Shown piece by piece: positions 35,500 through 45,277 of a stretch of DNA of 64,000 bases. The notes below the pieces were generated by a model that saw only the letters and a program-made list of their open reading frames with translations, made no database searches and had not been told where the DNA came from. Location: positions 186,001-250,000 of the forward strand of contig JAHEJL010000002.1 of NCBI GenBank assembly GCA_024638885.1, written 5' to 3'. Origin of the DNA: Coraliomargarita sp. (GTDB lineage: Bacteria > Verrucomicrobiota > Verrucomicrobiia > Opitutales > UBA953). Position 1 is the first letter of the stretch; every line of letters starts with the position of its first letter. The position numbers were made by a program, and so were the translations under genes.

Positions 35500-37104
35500 T
35501 TACTTCTCCTTGGCCTCGCGTTTGGCCATGAACTTATCGCGGCACTCTTTCTTCAGGACCTTGGCGCGTTCATCGACCTTCTTGAGCTCTTCGTCGGTAC
35601 ATCCCTCGAACAACGAGTCGGCCAGCTTTCGCTGATCCTCGTCGTACTGGTCGCCGCCGATCGCGATCCAAGCCAAGCCTTCGATAGGATCCTTCGGCAC
35701 CCCGCGGCCATGGCGATAGCAGAGTCCGAGCGCGAGCAGCCCGTTCGGGTAGAGTTGTTCGGCGGACTTGCGGAACCAGCGGGCGGCGATGGTATCCTGG
35801 GCGAGGTCCGGCTTCTCCCCGTAGGACTCGCAGCCGACCTCCCACTGGGCCCGCGGCTGACCGTGCTCGGCGGCGCGTCGCAGCCATCGCATCGATTCGG
35901 CGAGGTCCATCTTGACGCCTTCACCGTCCCGCAGGCACATCGCCACGGCCCGTTCGGCATACTCGTCGCCTTGCATGGCGGCCTTGTGGAACCAGAAGTA
36001 GGCCTCCTTGGGGTCGGGCACGACGCCATCGCCTCCGCGGAGGTGCAAGCCGAGCGCATACTGTGACTTGGCGTGGCCTTTTTCCGAGGCGAGACGAAGC
36101 CAGCGCACGGCGGCCTCGTCATCGGCCTTGGTGCCTTTGCCGTCTTCCAGCATTTCGGAGAGCGCGTATTGCGCCGCGACGTCCCCGGCTTCGGCCAGCT
36201 GCTTCGTCTTCGCGAATTTCTGGCGTTCGGCGGAAAGCTCGGCCGGGTCGCGCGCGAAGGCGGACTTATACGGTCGATCGCCGCAGAGTTCTTGCGCGCG
36301 TTTCTCCGCCGCGGCTTGTTCTTCCTCGGAAAGGGCGTCGTAAGTGTGCCGGTATTTCTCCGCGTCGACCTGGTCGTCGGCGTTGATCATCACTAGGCGC
36401 CAAGCGACAGATTCGACGGGGTCCTTCTTGACGCCGATGGCGGCGTGGTAAGCGAAGGACATGATATGGCAGGATTTGGGGTGACCTTTCATGGCTCCGG
36501 GCCGCACCCACGGGATCACGGCCTTGTAACGTGCTTCGTCCTTGCTGACCAGGATCTCCTCGGCGAGGTCGACGCGCGCGTCTTGCTGGCCGTGTTCGGC
36601 GGCCTTCAGGAGCCAGCTTCGCGCGATCGCTTCGTCCTTGGCGACGCCGTCGCCGTCGCGGTAGGCCTTGCAAAGGAAGTACTCGGCTTCGGCGTTGGCC
36701 TGGGCCGCCGATTTGCGGATCCATTCCAGTCCGGCGGCGGGGTCCTTCTTCACCCCCATGCCCAGCGTCAGGTCGCATCCGAAGAAATATTGGCAGGGAG
36801 CGTGGCCTTTCTCGGCGGCTTGCCGATGCAGGCGAGCCGATTCGACTTCGTTCTTCTCGGTGCCGATGCCGAGCAGGTAGAAGTTCGCGAGCGCCAACAG
36901 TTTCTCGGGGTCGCCCGAAGCGGCCGCCGCCTTGGCTTCGAAGAAGAGCAGGACGGCCTTGGCCTCGGCCGAAAGTGCGTCGGCAGGAGAATCGTCCGGC
37001 TTCTTTGACGGAGCGTCCGTGAGCAGGATGGCGACGTAAGAGAAGAGCGTGGCGAGCGCGAGGGTGGAGAAGGTGACGATGAGAGGACGGACGTAGGGAC
37101 GCAT
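35500..37104 (-). CDS. Membrane-anchored Sel1-like repeat protein
   Basis: 534 aa. An N-terminal signal anchor (about 8-28, LIVTFSTLALATLFSYVAIL) is followed by at least seven Sel1-like repeats (for example GHAPCQYFFGCDLTLGMGVK, KGHAKSQYALGLHLRGGDGV, EYAERAVAMCLRDGEGVKMD). SLR proteins are protein-protein adaptors, often in envelope signalling. A non-repeat insert at about 200-300 splits the repeats into two blocks, and a Lys/Glu-rich helix ends the protein. It is 48 bp downstream of the 755-aa gene and probably in one operon with it. It faces the giant locus tail to tail, so it is a neighbour but not clearly part of that transcript. Confidence 0.85.
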   Translation of the reverse strand: MRPYVRPLIVTFSTLALATLFSYVAILLTDAPSKKPDDSPADALSAEAKAVLLFFEAKAAAASGDPEKLLALANFYLLGIGTEKNEVESARLHRQAAEKGHAPCQYFFGCDLTLGMGVKKDPAAGLEWIRKSAAQANAEAEYFLCKAYRDGDGVAKDEAIARSWLLKAAEHGQQDARVDLAEEILVSKDEARYKAVIPWVRPGAMKGHPKSCHIMSFAYHAAIGVKKDPVESVAWRLVMINADDQVDAEKYRHTYDALSEEEQAAAEKRAQELCGDRPYKSAFARDPAELSAERQKFAKTKQLAEAGDVAAQYALSEMLEDGKGTKADDEAAVRWLRLASEKGHAKSQYALGLHLRGGDGVVPDPKEAYFWFHKAAMQGDEYAERAVAMCLRDGEGVKMDLAESMRWLRRAAEHGQPRAQWEVGCESYGEKPDLAQDTIAARWFRKSAEQLYPNGLLALGLCYRHGRGVPKDPIEGLAWIAIGGDQYDEDQRKLADSLFEGCTDEELKKVDERAKVLKKECRDKFMAKREAKEK

Positions 37105-37152
37105 GAGGATGCGGGTTGCGGGTGTGGATTGAGGAGGGAGGGAAAGGGGAGA

Positions 37153-39420
37153 CTACTTGATGAGGTCGTCGGGAGGAGAGGGGCGTTCCGGGGAGAACCA
37201 ATGGGCTTTCCGGGCGTGGATGCCGTAAGGGGTCTGCGGGAAGCGCGTGATAAGTAGCCGGTAGGCGGGCGTGGCGGCGTCCGGTTCCCGATACTTCAGG
37301 AGATTGCCGGCGTATTGGAGGATCTGGCCGCCGGCAGGATCGTTAGGCGGAAGGAGACGGGCCGCCTGGAGCGCGTGCCGGAACGCCGCATAGCGCGCAT
37401 CGCGTTCGGAGAGGTCGGGACGATCGATGTGCGTGGCTTGCCACGCCGTCAGGCGGCGGCGTTCTTCCTCGCCGGCCGCGATGAGCTGCATGGTCGGGAC
37501 CGGCTGATCGTCCAGGCTCTCGCCGAGGCGCATGCGGGGGAAGTAGCCATAGCCGACATGCCAACCGCCGCCGCTCGTCCAGCTCTGGCCATACGGGGCG
37601 TGCAGGATCGTCTCGCCCAGTTCGCGGATCGCGAGCGCGCAGCGCCAGTAGGAGTCGGCGCGGGAGCGATCGCCGAGGTCGGTGCGTTCGGCCCCTCGGC
37701 GCAGGAGCACGTAGTAGGTCGCCTTCGGTCGGAGGGCGGGAGTCACGTAAAGCAGCGCTTCCTCCAGCCGGCCGGCGCGCATCAGCCGCGACGCCAGTTC
37801 CTGTTCGAGGTCGTCGAAAGGTTCCGCCCAATAGGTTTCAAGCTTGATGGGTTGCGGATGGGTGCGGCGGCCGGCGTCGACGTAGTCCTTGAGTTCGTCG
37901 AGGGTGAGCAGGCATTCGGCGACGTAGAAGGCCTCGACGCCGAAATGCCCTGCTTCGAAATGCTGCAACGCGCGGAGGAAGTCGCCTTCCGTCAGGGCGT
38001 GGAGGCCGAGTTCGCCTTGGACGCGGGCCCGCAGCTCTTTCTCTTCCTGCAGGTTGATCAGCGTCGTCAGGGAATAGGTGGTCGTGATGGGAGCAGGGGC
38101 GGACGGTTTCGCCGGGGCGGCGGCCTTGGAAACGTAGAGGGGGTCGAGATGACGGCGCGCGGCCATCACGTCTCCATCCGTGCGTAGCTGGCAGCGAGCC
38201 AGCAGCAGGCGGCGAAGCGGGTGATCGGCGGGGAGTGTTTCGGCCGTCAGCCGGCAAGCCTGCCATCGTCCGCATTCATATTGCAGGAGAGCGATGTGCT
38301 CCGGGGCGAACTTCGCGTCCACGCCGGCCTTGGCGAGGGTGTCGAGCCATTCGATGCGGCGCTGCTTGATCAGGTCGTCGGTCAGCGCGCCTTCGTCCGA
38401 AGGGCCGCCACCGGCGCAGAGGTAGATCGTCAGGAGGAGACGGGCGTCCGGATTCGCGGCGATCGGCTCGAAGTCTCCGTCGAAGCACAGTTTGCGGGCC
38501 AGCCGCAGGCAGGAGTTGACGGCGGTGGCGCTGCCACGTCGCGGCATGCGCAGGTAGGTCGCGATCGCCCCGGCGTAGTCGGCTTCACCTAGGCGGACGA
38601 GCCGTTGCGAGGGCAGGATCATCGCGTGGGTGTAGGCGATCCAGTATGCGGCGTTATCCGAGATCTCGGCCGGATCGAGCGAGCCCTCGCGGGCGTGTCC
38701 GGCGACCGAGGCGAGGTCCTCGCGGATCGAGCGGAGGGAGGCCTTCACGTCTTCGTCGCCCAGCTTCGACCAGTCGACGTTGTCCATGCGCAGGCGCGCG
38801 CGACGATACTTCGCGATGGCGTTGAGCGGCAGACGTTCGGCGGCGGGCAGCGCGAGGATCCGGTCCATGAGCGCGATGCCTTCCTCGGGAGAGGCGTTCA
38901 GCGATTTCAGGTACGCCGCGTACGCCGGAGGCATCTTCGTGAGGTCGGCCGGGAGGTGCTCGTCCGCCTGGCTTCGTTCGATGCCGTCCTTGATGAGCCG
39001 TTCCTTCAGCGAAGCCAGCACGACGGAGATGATGAAGTCAGAGTTCGGCACGTCCTTCTCGGCGGTGCTGACGCGGGCGCCGAAGCGCGCCTTGAAGTCC
39101 TCCATGAATTCGGTGCGGAAATCATTGAGCAGGCTGCCGTCGCCGTAGCGCATCAGGATGCGCAGGCGGCTGCGGTAGCGTTCGCTGCCGTAGAGCGCGT
39201 AGTCGATTTCATGCGCGATCTCTTCGGCCGTGCGCGGCTGCGGCTTTTCCGGTTCGTTCGGCTTCGAGACGATCTGATCCGGAACCTCGTGGAAGCCACG
39301 ACGCTTCGGCTGCGTGGACTTGTCGGCGACGTAGGCGATGATGAGCGTGAGCCAGAAGCAGGTGGCGATGACGCCGAGCACGTAGAAAAAAGGACGGATG
39401 CGGAAGCTGAAGAAGGACAT
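37153..39420 (-). CDS. Membrane-anchored protein with TPR-like helical repeats
   Basis: 755 aa from the ATG at 39420. The upstream extension to 39516 is rejected because MSFFSFRIRPFFYVLGVIAT begins a clear N-terminal anchor (TM about 11-33). The remainder is a long helical solenoid with TPR-like spacing and many Arg/Ala/Leu pairs, and no catalytic motif. The C-terminal part (LLKYREPDAATPAYRLLITR, then FPQTPYGIHARKAHWF) has the YfiO/TPR-like pattern of tracking a tetratricopeptide chain. A periplasmic scaffold is plausible. Family not recognised. Confidence 0.75.
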   Translation of the reverse strand: MSFFSFRIRPFFYVLGVIATCFWLTLIIAYVADKSTQPKRRGFHEVPDQIVSKPNEPEKPQPRTAEEIAHEIDYALYGSERYRSRLRILMRYGDGSLLNDFRTEFMEDFKARFGARVSTAEKDVPNSDFIISVVLASLKERLIKDGIERSQADEHLPADLTKMPPAYAAYLKSLNASPEEGIALMDRILALPAAERLPLNAIAKYRRARLRMDNVDWSKLGDEDVKASLRSIREDLASVAGHAREGSLDPAEISDNAAYWIAYTHAMILPSQRLVRLGEADYAGAIATYLRMPRRGSATAVNSCLRLARKLCFDGDFEPIAANPDARLLLTIYLCAGGGPSDEGALTDDLIKQRRIEWLDTLAKAGVDAKFAPEHIALLQYECGRWQACRLTAETLPADHPLRRLLLARCQLRTDGDVMAARRHLDPLYVSKAAAPAKPSAPAPITTTYSLTTLINLQEEKELRARVQGELGLHALTEGDFLRALQHFEAGHFGVEAFYVAECLLTLDELKDYVDAGRRTHPQPIKLETYWAEPFDDLEQELASRLMRAGRLEEALLYVTPALRPKATYYVLLRRGAERTDLGDRSRADSYWRCALAIRELGETILHAPYGQSWTSGGGWHVGYGYFPRMRLGESLDDQPVPTMQLIAAGEEERRRLTAWQATHIDRPDLSERDARYAAFRHALQAARLLPPNDPAGGQILQYAGNLLKYREPDAATPAYRLLITRFPQTPYGIHARKAHWFSPERPSPPDDLIK

Positions 39421-39613
39421 GGCGGAGAGGCGAAAGAGCAGGGCGGCGTTGTTGTATAAAGTTCTAGACTGACATTTCGGACGGACGGGCGCAAGGGGCG
39501 TGGGGACGTGTCCCAAGGCATAAGTAAATTATGAGTACGGTGGACGGAGGATTAGGCGGGCTCATCCCGGCGCAGGGCGCTCGCCGGCAGGATGGTTCCG
39601 CAGGGCGGGTGAC

Positions 39614-39693
39614 GGTCGTGACGTAGTCCCGACCCTACCTCGGAGCCCCCCGAGCTAATCAGGCTGACGGACGGCTCGGAGTGCCGTCCCTAC
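39614..39693 (-). repeat. Two REP-like GTAG hairpins
   Basis: Read on the - strand, each element starts with GTAG, then GG, then an imperfect hairpin. Copy 1 is at 39614-39638 (stem GGTCGTGAC / GTCCCGACC around GTA) and copy 2 at 39669-39693 (stem GGACGGC / GCCGTCC). Between them is a shorter hairpin (CTCGG / CCGAG). The 5' GTAG plus imperfect palindrome is the definition of REP sequences moved by RAYT transposases. The 39421-39821 gap also carries the divergent promoters of the 755-aa gene and the hydrolase; I see nothing else in it. Confidence 0.7.
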
Positions 39694-39790
39694 CCATGTC
39701 GGGTGATGGCACATGAGGTGGCTAGTTCGTGATGCAGTCCCGATCCTGCTCAGGGCAGAGGATGCAGTGTTGTCAGGCCTCCGGTGGGGC

Positions 39791-39815
39791 GTAGGGTGGG
39801 GAGCATCGCCCCACC
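39791..39815 (+). repeat. REP-like GTAG hairpin abutting a start codon
   Basis: GTAG is followed by GGTGGGG, a loop and a matching CCCCACC (39791-39815). It ends six bases before the ATG at 39822, where a ribosome would bind, so the hairpin could affect translation of the hydrolase. Confidence 0.65.
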
Positions 39816-39821
39816 GCTGCC

Positions 39822-41777
39822 ATGATTCTTCGCCTTGCCTGCCTGTTGTTCCTGCTGACCGCGACACTGTCGGCGCAGAATCAGAACGCAAAGAGTCCGC
39901 CGGCGGGCATCAAGCTCCCGGAGAAGGAGAAGGCCGAACTCCTGGCGGGCGCTCGCAAGCTGCAGACGGAGGTCGAAGCGCTCAAGAAGCCGGGCTCCCT
40001 GGCTCCTGACGTCGCCGCCTATGTCCCGGACGTGGAGATCTTCCCCAAGGCCGTCCTATGGGCGGTCGAACTCAACGAAGTCTACTCCGCCCGCCAGGTC
40101 GCCGACGCCCGTAACCTCCTGAAGGCCGGCCAAGAACGCCTGGCGGCCTTGCAGGCGGGCAAGACCCCTTGGAAGACGGCCACCGGTCAGGTCGTCCGCG
40201 GCTATCGTTCGAAGATCGACGGCTCCGTGCAGCCGTATGGGTTGCTCATCCCGGAGGACCGACCGGCCCAGGGCGGCCGACTGGACATCTGGCTGCATGG
40301 CCGGAGCGACGTCCTGACCGAGCTGGCTTTCCTCGGGCCGCAGCTCGGCAAGCCCAAGGCGCTGGCCACCCCGGCGAAGACCATCACGCTTAATATCTAC
40401 GGCCGCTTCTGTAATGCCTACAAGTTTGCCGGCGAAGTGGACGTCCTGGAGGCCATGGAGCATGCCGTCCGGGAATACGGACTGAGCCGCGACCGGGTCG
40501 CCCTGCGCGGTTTCTCCATGGGTGGCGCCGGCGCCTGGCATCTGGGCGCCCAGTATGTCGACCTTTTCGCGGTCATCACCCCCGGGGCCGGCTTCGTCGA
40601 GACCGCCGAGTATGCCAAGGTCGATGCGCCGGGGAAGGTGCCGCCCACCCCTTGGGAACGAAAGCTCTTCTCCTTATATGATGTGCCCGGGTATGTGCTC
40701 AACCTGTCGAACCGTCCCGTCTACCTCTACTGCGGCGACGAGGACCCCGCCCGACGCCAGGGCCTGAAGATGGTCGAAGCCGCCAAGGCCCGCGGCTTCG
40801 AGATCCCCGAGCTGGTCGGTCCGAAGACCGGTCATAAGTATCACCCGGAGACCAAGAAGCAGCTGGACGCCTTGGTCGACGCCGCGGCCGAGAAGGGCCG
40901 CCCCAAGGCGCCGACGACCGTCCGCCTGTCGACGCCGACTCTTAAGTATAATAAGGTAGATTGGGTCACCGTGAACGCCCTGCAGGAGCATTGGGTTTTG
41001 TCCGAGGTCGAGGCGACCAAGGTCGGCCCGGCCAAATATCAGGTGAAGACCAAGGGGGTGACCGACTTCACGCTGGGCATCTTGGCGGTCTGGCCGGAAG
41101 AAGGTTCCCCCGAGGTGACCGTCGACGGCATGAACTTCAGGGGATGCACGCGTTTCGAGAAGTTCGGCGAACGGTGGGTCGATCCGCGCGCCATCGACCG
41201 GGTGGTGCTCCCATCCCCTGCCAAGCGCCATGACCTCCAAGGGCCGATCGACGACGCCTTCATGGGGGCCTTCGTCTTCGTCCGTCCGACCGGTCGGTCC
41301 GTCCATCCCCGGATCGATGCCTGGGTGCGTTCCGAGATGGAGCTGGCCGTCCGGAAGTGGAAGGTGAACTTCCGCGGGGAGGTCACCGTGGTCGACGACG
41401 TGGCCGTCACCGACGAGCTGATGAAGTCCAAGCACCTCATCCTCTGGGGCGACGCCGAGTCCAACAAGGTCATCGCCCGGGTCCTGCCCAAGCTGCCCCT
41501 GCGCTGGGAGGCCGGCCAGGTCGGCATCGGTAAGGTCGCTTATGACGCCTCGACCCATGTCCCGCTGCTGATCCAGCCCAACCCCTTGGCGCCAGACCGT
41601 TACGTCGTCCTGAACACCTGTTATACCTTCCGTCAGGGCAGCGATGTCACCAACGCGCTCCAGACCCCGAAGCTGCCCGACTGGGCGATCGTCGATGTCA
41701 CCGTGCCGCCGTCGCCCCAGTGGCCGGGAGCCGTGACCGCGGCCGGGTTCTTCGATGAGGGGTGGGGCGTGCGCTGA
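39822..41777 (+). CDS. Exported alpha/beta hydrolase (prolyl-oligopeptidase/esterase type) with C-terminal domain
   Basis: 651 aa with a Sec signal peptide (about 1-19, LACLLFLLTATLSAQ). The hydrolase core (about 120-350) has the nucleophile elbow RGFSMGG (S232), a likely Asp in YLYCGDEDPARR and His in GPKTGHKYHPE, plus a DIWLHGR oxyanion-hole segment. The remaining ~300 residues are beta-rich (VTVDGMNFRGCTRFEKFG) and end in a second alpha/beta region (HLILWGDAESNKVIARVL). This layout is common in exported esterases/peptidases of Planctomycetes and Verrucomicrobia. Substrate unknown; an ester of plant or algal polysaccharide is one possibility. It has its own promoter region and is not in an operon. 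Confidence 0.85.
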   Translation: MILRLACLLFLLTATLSAQNQNAKSPPAGIKLPEKEKAELLAGARKLQTEVEALKKPGSLAPDVAAYVPDVEIFPKAVLWAVELNEVYSARQVADARNLLKAGQERLAALQAGKTPWKTATGQVVRGYRSKIDGSVQPYGLLIPEDRPAQGGRLDIWLHGRSDVLTELAFLGPQLGKPKALATPAKTITLNIYGRFCNAYKFAGEVDVLEAMEHAVREYGLSRDRVALRGFSMGGAGAWHLGAQYVDLFAVITPGAGFVETAEYAKVDAPGKVPPTPWERKLFSLYDVPGYVLNLSNRPVYLYCGDEDPARRQGLKMVEAAKARGFEIPELVGPKTGHKYHPETKKQLDALVDAAAEKGRPKAPTTVRLSTPTLKYNKVDWVTVNALQEHWVLSEVEATKVGPAKYQVKTKGVTDFTLGILAVWPEEGSPEVTVDGMNFRGCTRFEKFGERWVDPRAIDRVVLPSPAKRHDLQGPIDDAFMGAFVFVRPTGRSVHPRIDAWVRSEMELAVRKWKVNFRGEVTVVDDVAVTDELMKSKHLILWGDAESNKVIARVLPKLPLRWEAGQVGIGKVAYDASTHVPLLIQPNPLAPDRYVVLNTCYTFRQGSDVTNALQTPKLPDWAIVDVTVPPSPQWPGAVTAAGFFDEGWGVR

Positions 41778-41912
41778 GTGCGCACGCAGGGGCACGTGGG
41801 CAAGGTGACATGGGGACAGGGCGGGCATGGTGCAAAGGTGCTAATGCGGCGTCACCGCTTGCAAGGGTGCAAAAGTGGAGACAGTTATAGGAGTGGCGGG
41901 TGGAGGTTTCGG

Positions 41913-41968
41913 GTAGGGCCGACCATCCTTGGTCGGCCGTGCGGTCGAGCAGGGATGCTCGACCCTAC
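41913..41968. repeat. Inverted pair of REP-like GTAG hairpins (BIME-like), copy A
   Basis: A + strand element at 41913-41938 (GTAGGGCCGACC, loop, GGTCGGCC) is followed after 4 bases by a - strand element at 41943-41968 (GTAGGGTCGAGC, loop, GCTCGACC). Both 26-base units are repeated exactly, in the same order, at 45580-45633. The 41778-42067 gap otherwise holds only the upstream region of the dehydrogenase gene. Confidence 0.85.
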
Positions 41969-42067
41969 CTCGAGACAGCGAATCGTTGCTATGATATGAG
42001 GGGAAAAGGCGTGGAGGCCGGGCGGGGTGGTCTGGACAGAGGGCAGGGGTATAGTCCAAGATGCGGC

Positions 42068-45000
42068 ATGTCTCGCTTCCTGCTGACTGGTCTCCTCGTG
42101 CTCCTTTCGTCGTTCGGTCCGACGATCTCCGCGGCTGAGCTCATCGATCCCGCCCAAGGCGCTTCGATCGCCATCGTCGGCGGCGGCCAGGGCGAGCGCC
42201 TGCTCCGCCATCCCTACTTCGAGGCTGAGCTGCAGCGTCGCTTCGCCGGTCGCGACCTCGTCATCCGCAATCTCTGCGACGACGGCGACACCCCGGGTTA
42301 TCGCGACCACTCCGGCCGCAACTCGCCGTTCGCCTACCCGGGCGCCGAGAAGCTTTATCCGCTTTCCAAGGCCAAGGACTTCTGGGGCTCCGGTCACGCC
42401 GGCGTCGGTTTCGCCCAGTCGCCGGACGAATGGCTCAAGGGCCTGAAGGCCGATCTCATCCTCGGTTGGTTCGGTTACGCCGAGTCGTTCAAGGGCGCCG
42501 ATGGGGTGGCTGCCTTCAAGGCCGACCTCGAAGGCTGGCTCGAGCACACCGCCCAGCAGAAGTATAACGGCAAGGCCGCCCCGCAGGTCGTGCTGCTCGC
42601 GCCGCTCGCCTTCGACGAGCGCACCGCGCCGAAATACGCCGACGCCAAGGCCATCAACGCGAACCTCGCCCTCTACGCCAAGGCCATCCAGGAAGTCGCC
42701 ACGGCCCGCCACCTCGTCTTCGTCGACCTCTATGCCCAGAGCCAGGAGATGTATCGCGCCGCCAAGGCGCCGCTGACCCGCGACGGTTTCGTCCTCGAAG
42801 CCGCCGGCCACGAGCTCCTCGCCGCCAAGCTCGCCGCGATCTTCGCCGCCGGCCAGCCGAAGGGCGAAGCCGCCGCCGTGGCCGCCGCGGTGCAGGACAA
42901 GAACTGGTATTGGGAGAAGCTCTTCAAGATCCCGAACGGCGTGCACGTCTTCGGTCGTCGCAACAAGCCGTTCGGTCCGGACAACTATCCGGCCGAGATC
43001 GACAAGCTCGGCGAACTCGTGACCATCCGCGATCGCGCCGTCTGGGCCGCCGCCAAGGGTGAGACGTTCGACGTCGCCGCCGCCGACGCCAAGACTTCGG
43101 TCCTGCCGCCGGTGAAGACCAACTACAGCGCCGCCAACAAGAAGAACGGTTCGCCGGATTACCTGAAGGGTGAGGACGCCGTGAAGACCTTGGCGCTGCC
43201 GGAAGGCTACAAGGCCGAGCTCTTCGCTTCCGAAGAGACCTTCCCGGACCTCGCGAAGCCCGTCCGCATCGCCTTCGACAACCGCGGTCGCCTGTGGGTG
43301 GCCACCATGCCGAGCTACCCGGCCTGGCGTCCCGGCGACCCCAAGCCGGATGACAAGATCATCATCCTCGAAGACACCGACGGCGACGGTAAGGCCGACA
43401 AACAGACCATCTTCGCGCGCGGCCTCCACCTGCCGCTCTCGTTCGAGTTCGCCCCCGAAGGCGTCTATCTCTCGCAGAGCAGCCACCTCGAGCTCCTACG
43501 CTATACCGACGGAAAGATGCTCGTGAATCGCCAGGAGGTTGTCCTCAGCGGTTTCGATGACCATGATACCCATCACGCCATCCATGCGTTCCAGTCCGAT
43601 CCCTCCGGCGCCTTCTACATGGGCGAAGGCACGTTCCTGCATAGCCACGTCGAGACCGCCTACGGCGTCGAACGTAGCACCAACGGCGGCTGGTTCCGTT
43701 ATTCGCCGCAGCGCCGTCAGCTCGAGCGTACCGCGCGCCTGAGCATCCCGAATCCGTGGGGCATGGCCTTCGACGCGTTCGGCCAGGACTTCTTCGCCGA
43801 CACCTCCGATCCTAACGTCCGCTGGCTCTCGCCGGCGACCATGAAGGTGCCCTTCGGCGAGTTCGCCCCGCTCCCGCGCAACCTCGTGCCCAAGGCCCAG
43901 ATGGTCCGTCCGACCGCCGGCCTTGAGTTCATCAGCAGCCGTCACTTCCCGGACGACGTCCAGGGCGACATCCTCATCAACAACACCATCGGCTTCCTCG
44001 GCACCAAGCAGCATGCCGTCGCCGAGGACGGCACCGGCTTCAAGCTGACCTTCCGTCAGAACCTCCTGCAGTCGACCGACGGCAACTTCCGTCCGGTCTC
44101 CATGCAGTTCGCCCCGGATGGCTCCCTGTACGTCGCCGACTGGCATAACGTGCTCATCGGCCACATGCAGCACAGCGCCCGCGACCCTCTGCGCGACCAC
44201 ACCCACGGCCGCATCTATCGCATCACGTACCCGGCGCGCCCGCTCGTGAAGCCTCCGGTCATCGCCGGCGCCCCGATCGATACGCTCTTCGCCAACCTCA
44301 CGCTGCCGGAAGACCGCGCCCGCTCCCGCACGCGTCTCGAGCTTCGCGGCCGTCCGGCCGACGAGGTCCTCGCCGGCCTGCAGCGCTGGCTGGGCACGCT
44401 GGCTGCGTCCGACGCGAACCTTGAGCGTCATCAGCTCGAAGGCCTCTGGGTCAGCTGGGGTCTCGATCGCGTCGACGTCCCGCTGCTCAACAAGCTCCTT
44501 GTCGCGAAGGACCATCGCGTCCGTGCCGCCGCCGTCCGCGTCCTGCGTTACAATACCACTGCGGTCGCCGACCATAAGGCGCTCCTGCTCCGCGCCGCCG
44601 GCGACGAGCATGGCCGCGTGCGCCTCGAAGCCGTCAACGCCGCCTCGTGGCTCGGCAAGGATGTCGCCCTCGAAGTGCTCGCCGAAGCCCGCCGTCACGC
44701 CGTGGATGATTGGCTGAAGCCCGTGTATGAGGCCGCCGACGCCTACCAGAACGGCGGTTCCATCGTGGCCGAAGAAGCGCCCAAGGCCGTCACCACGCTC
44801 AAGGGCGCGGAGAAGAAGCTCTTCGACCTCGGCGCCGAGGTGTATCGTCGCGAAGCCCATTGCATCACCTGCCACCAGGCCGATGGCCAGGGGCTGCCCG
44901 CCGCGCAGTTCCCGTCCATCGCCAAGTCGCCTTGGGTGAACGGCGATCCCCGTCGTCTCATCCGCATCGTCCTGCACGGACTCATGGGTCCGATCGAAGT

Positions 45001-45220
45001 CAACGGCACCAAGTATCCTGGCCAGGTCCCCATGACCGCCTTCAAGGGTCTGAGCGACCAGGAGATCGCCGGAGTCGCGACCTACGTGCGCAACGCCTTC
45101 GGCAACAAAGGCACGGCCGTCACGCCTGCCCAGGTCGCCGCGGAGCGTGCCGCCACCAAGGACCAGCAAGGCTTCCTCGTCCCGGCCGAACTCCAGAAAC
45201 AGTTCCCGTTAGGGAAGTAA
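42068..45220 (+). CDS. Exported PVC-type membrane-bound dehydrogenase with SGNH-like, HEAT and cytochrome c domains
   Basis: 1,050 aa from the ATG at 42068, which begins a signal peptide (MSRFLLTGLLVLLSSFG). The open frame to 41900 runs through the REP pair and is rejected. Domains in order: an SGNH-like hydrolase region (about 30-270), a PQQ-dehydrogenase/NHL-like propeller (about 360-740, with LPEGYKAELFASEETFPDLA and RGRLWVATMPSYP), HEAT-like repeats (about 760-900), and a class I cytochrome c with CITCH (about 935) and a distal Met. This composition is a hallmark of PVC bacteria; it is thought to oxidise sugars or alcohols and pass electrons to the cytochrome. The SGNH head may deacylate its substrate. 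GC3 is very high, consistent with strong expression. No partner gene is adjacent. Confidence 0.9.
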   Translation: MSRFLLTGLLVLLSSFGPTISAAELIDPAQGASIAIVGGGQGERLLRHPYFEAELQRRFAGRDLVIRNLCDDGDTPGYRDHSGRNSPFAYPGAEKLYPLSKAKDFWGSGHAGVGFAQSPDEWLKGLKADLILGWFGYAESFKGADGVAAFKADLEGWLEHTAQQKYNGKAAPQVVLLAPLAFDERTAPKYADAKAINANLALYAKAIQEVATARHLVFVDLYAQSQEMYRAAKAPLTRDGFVLEAAGHELLAAKLAAIFAAGQPKGEAAAVAAAVQDKNWYWEKLFKIPNGVHVFGRRNKPFGPDNYPAEIDKLGELVTIRDRAVWAAAKGETFDVAAADAKTSVLPPVKTNYSAANKKNGSPDYLKGEDAVKTLALPEGYKAELFASEETFPDLAKPVRIAFDNRGRLWVATMPSYPAWRPGDPKPDDKIIILEDTDGDGKADKQTIFARGLHLPLSFEFAPEGVYLSQSSHLELLRYTDGKMLVNRQEVVLSGFDDHDTHHAIHAFQSDPSGAFYMGEGTFLHSHVETAYGVERSTNGGWFRYSPQRRQLERTARLSIPNPWGMAFDAFGQDFFADTSDPNVRWLSPATMKVPFGEFAPLPRNLVPKAQMVRPTAGLEFISSRHFPDDVQGDILINNTIGFLGTKQHAVAEDGTGFKLTFRQNLLQSTDGNFRPVSMQFAPDGSLYVADWHNVLIGHMQHSARDPLRDHTHGRIYRITYPARPLVKPPVIAGAPIDTLFANLTLPEDRARSRTRLELRGRPADEVLAGLQRWLGTLAASDANLERHQLEGLWVSWGLDRVDVPLLNKLLVAKDHRVRAAAVRVLRYNTTAVADHKALLLRAAGDEHGRVRLEAVNAASWLGKDVALEVLAEARRHAVDDWLKPVYEAADAYQNGGSIVAEEAPKAVTTLKGAEKKLFDLGAEVYRREAHCITCHQADGQGLPAAQFPSIAKSPWVNGDPRRLIRIVLHGLMGPIEVNGTKYPGQVPMTAFKGLSDQEIAGVATYVRNAFGNKGTAVTPAQVAAERAATKDQQGFLVPAELQKQFPLGK

Positions 45221-45277
45221 GCGCGGGCCGACGGACCACGCGTGGGAACTGCTGGCATGGGGAACGGCTGCGAAGCA

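Noticed and set aside
41885..43486. 533-codon - strand frame over the PVC dehydrogenase
   Set aside because: Antisense shadow; crosses a REP pair.
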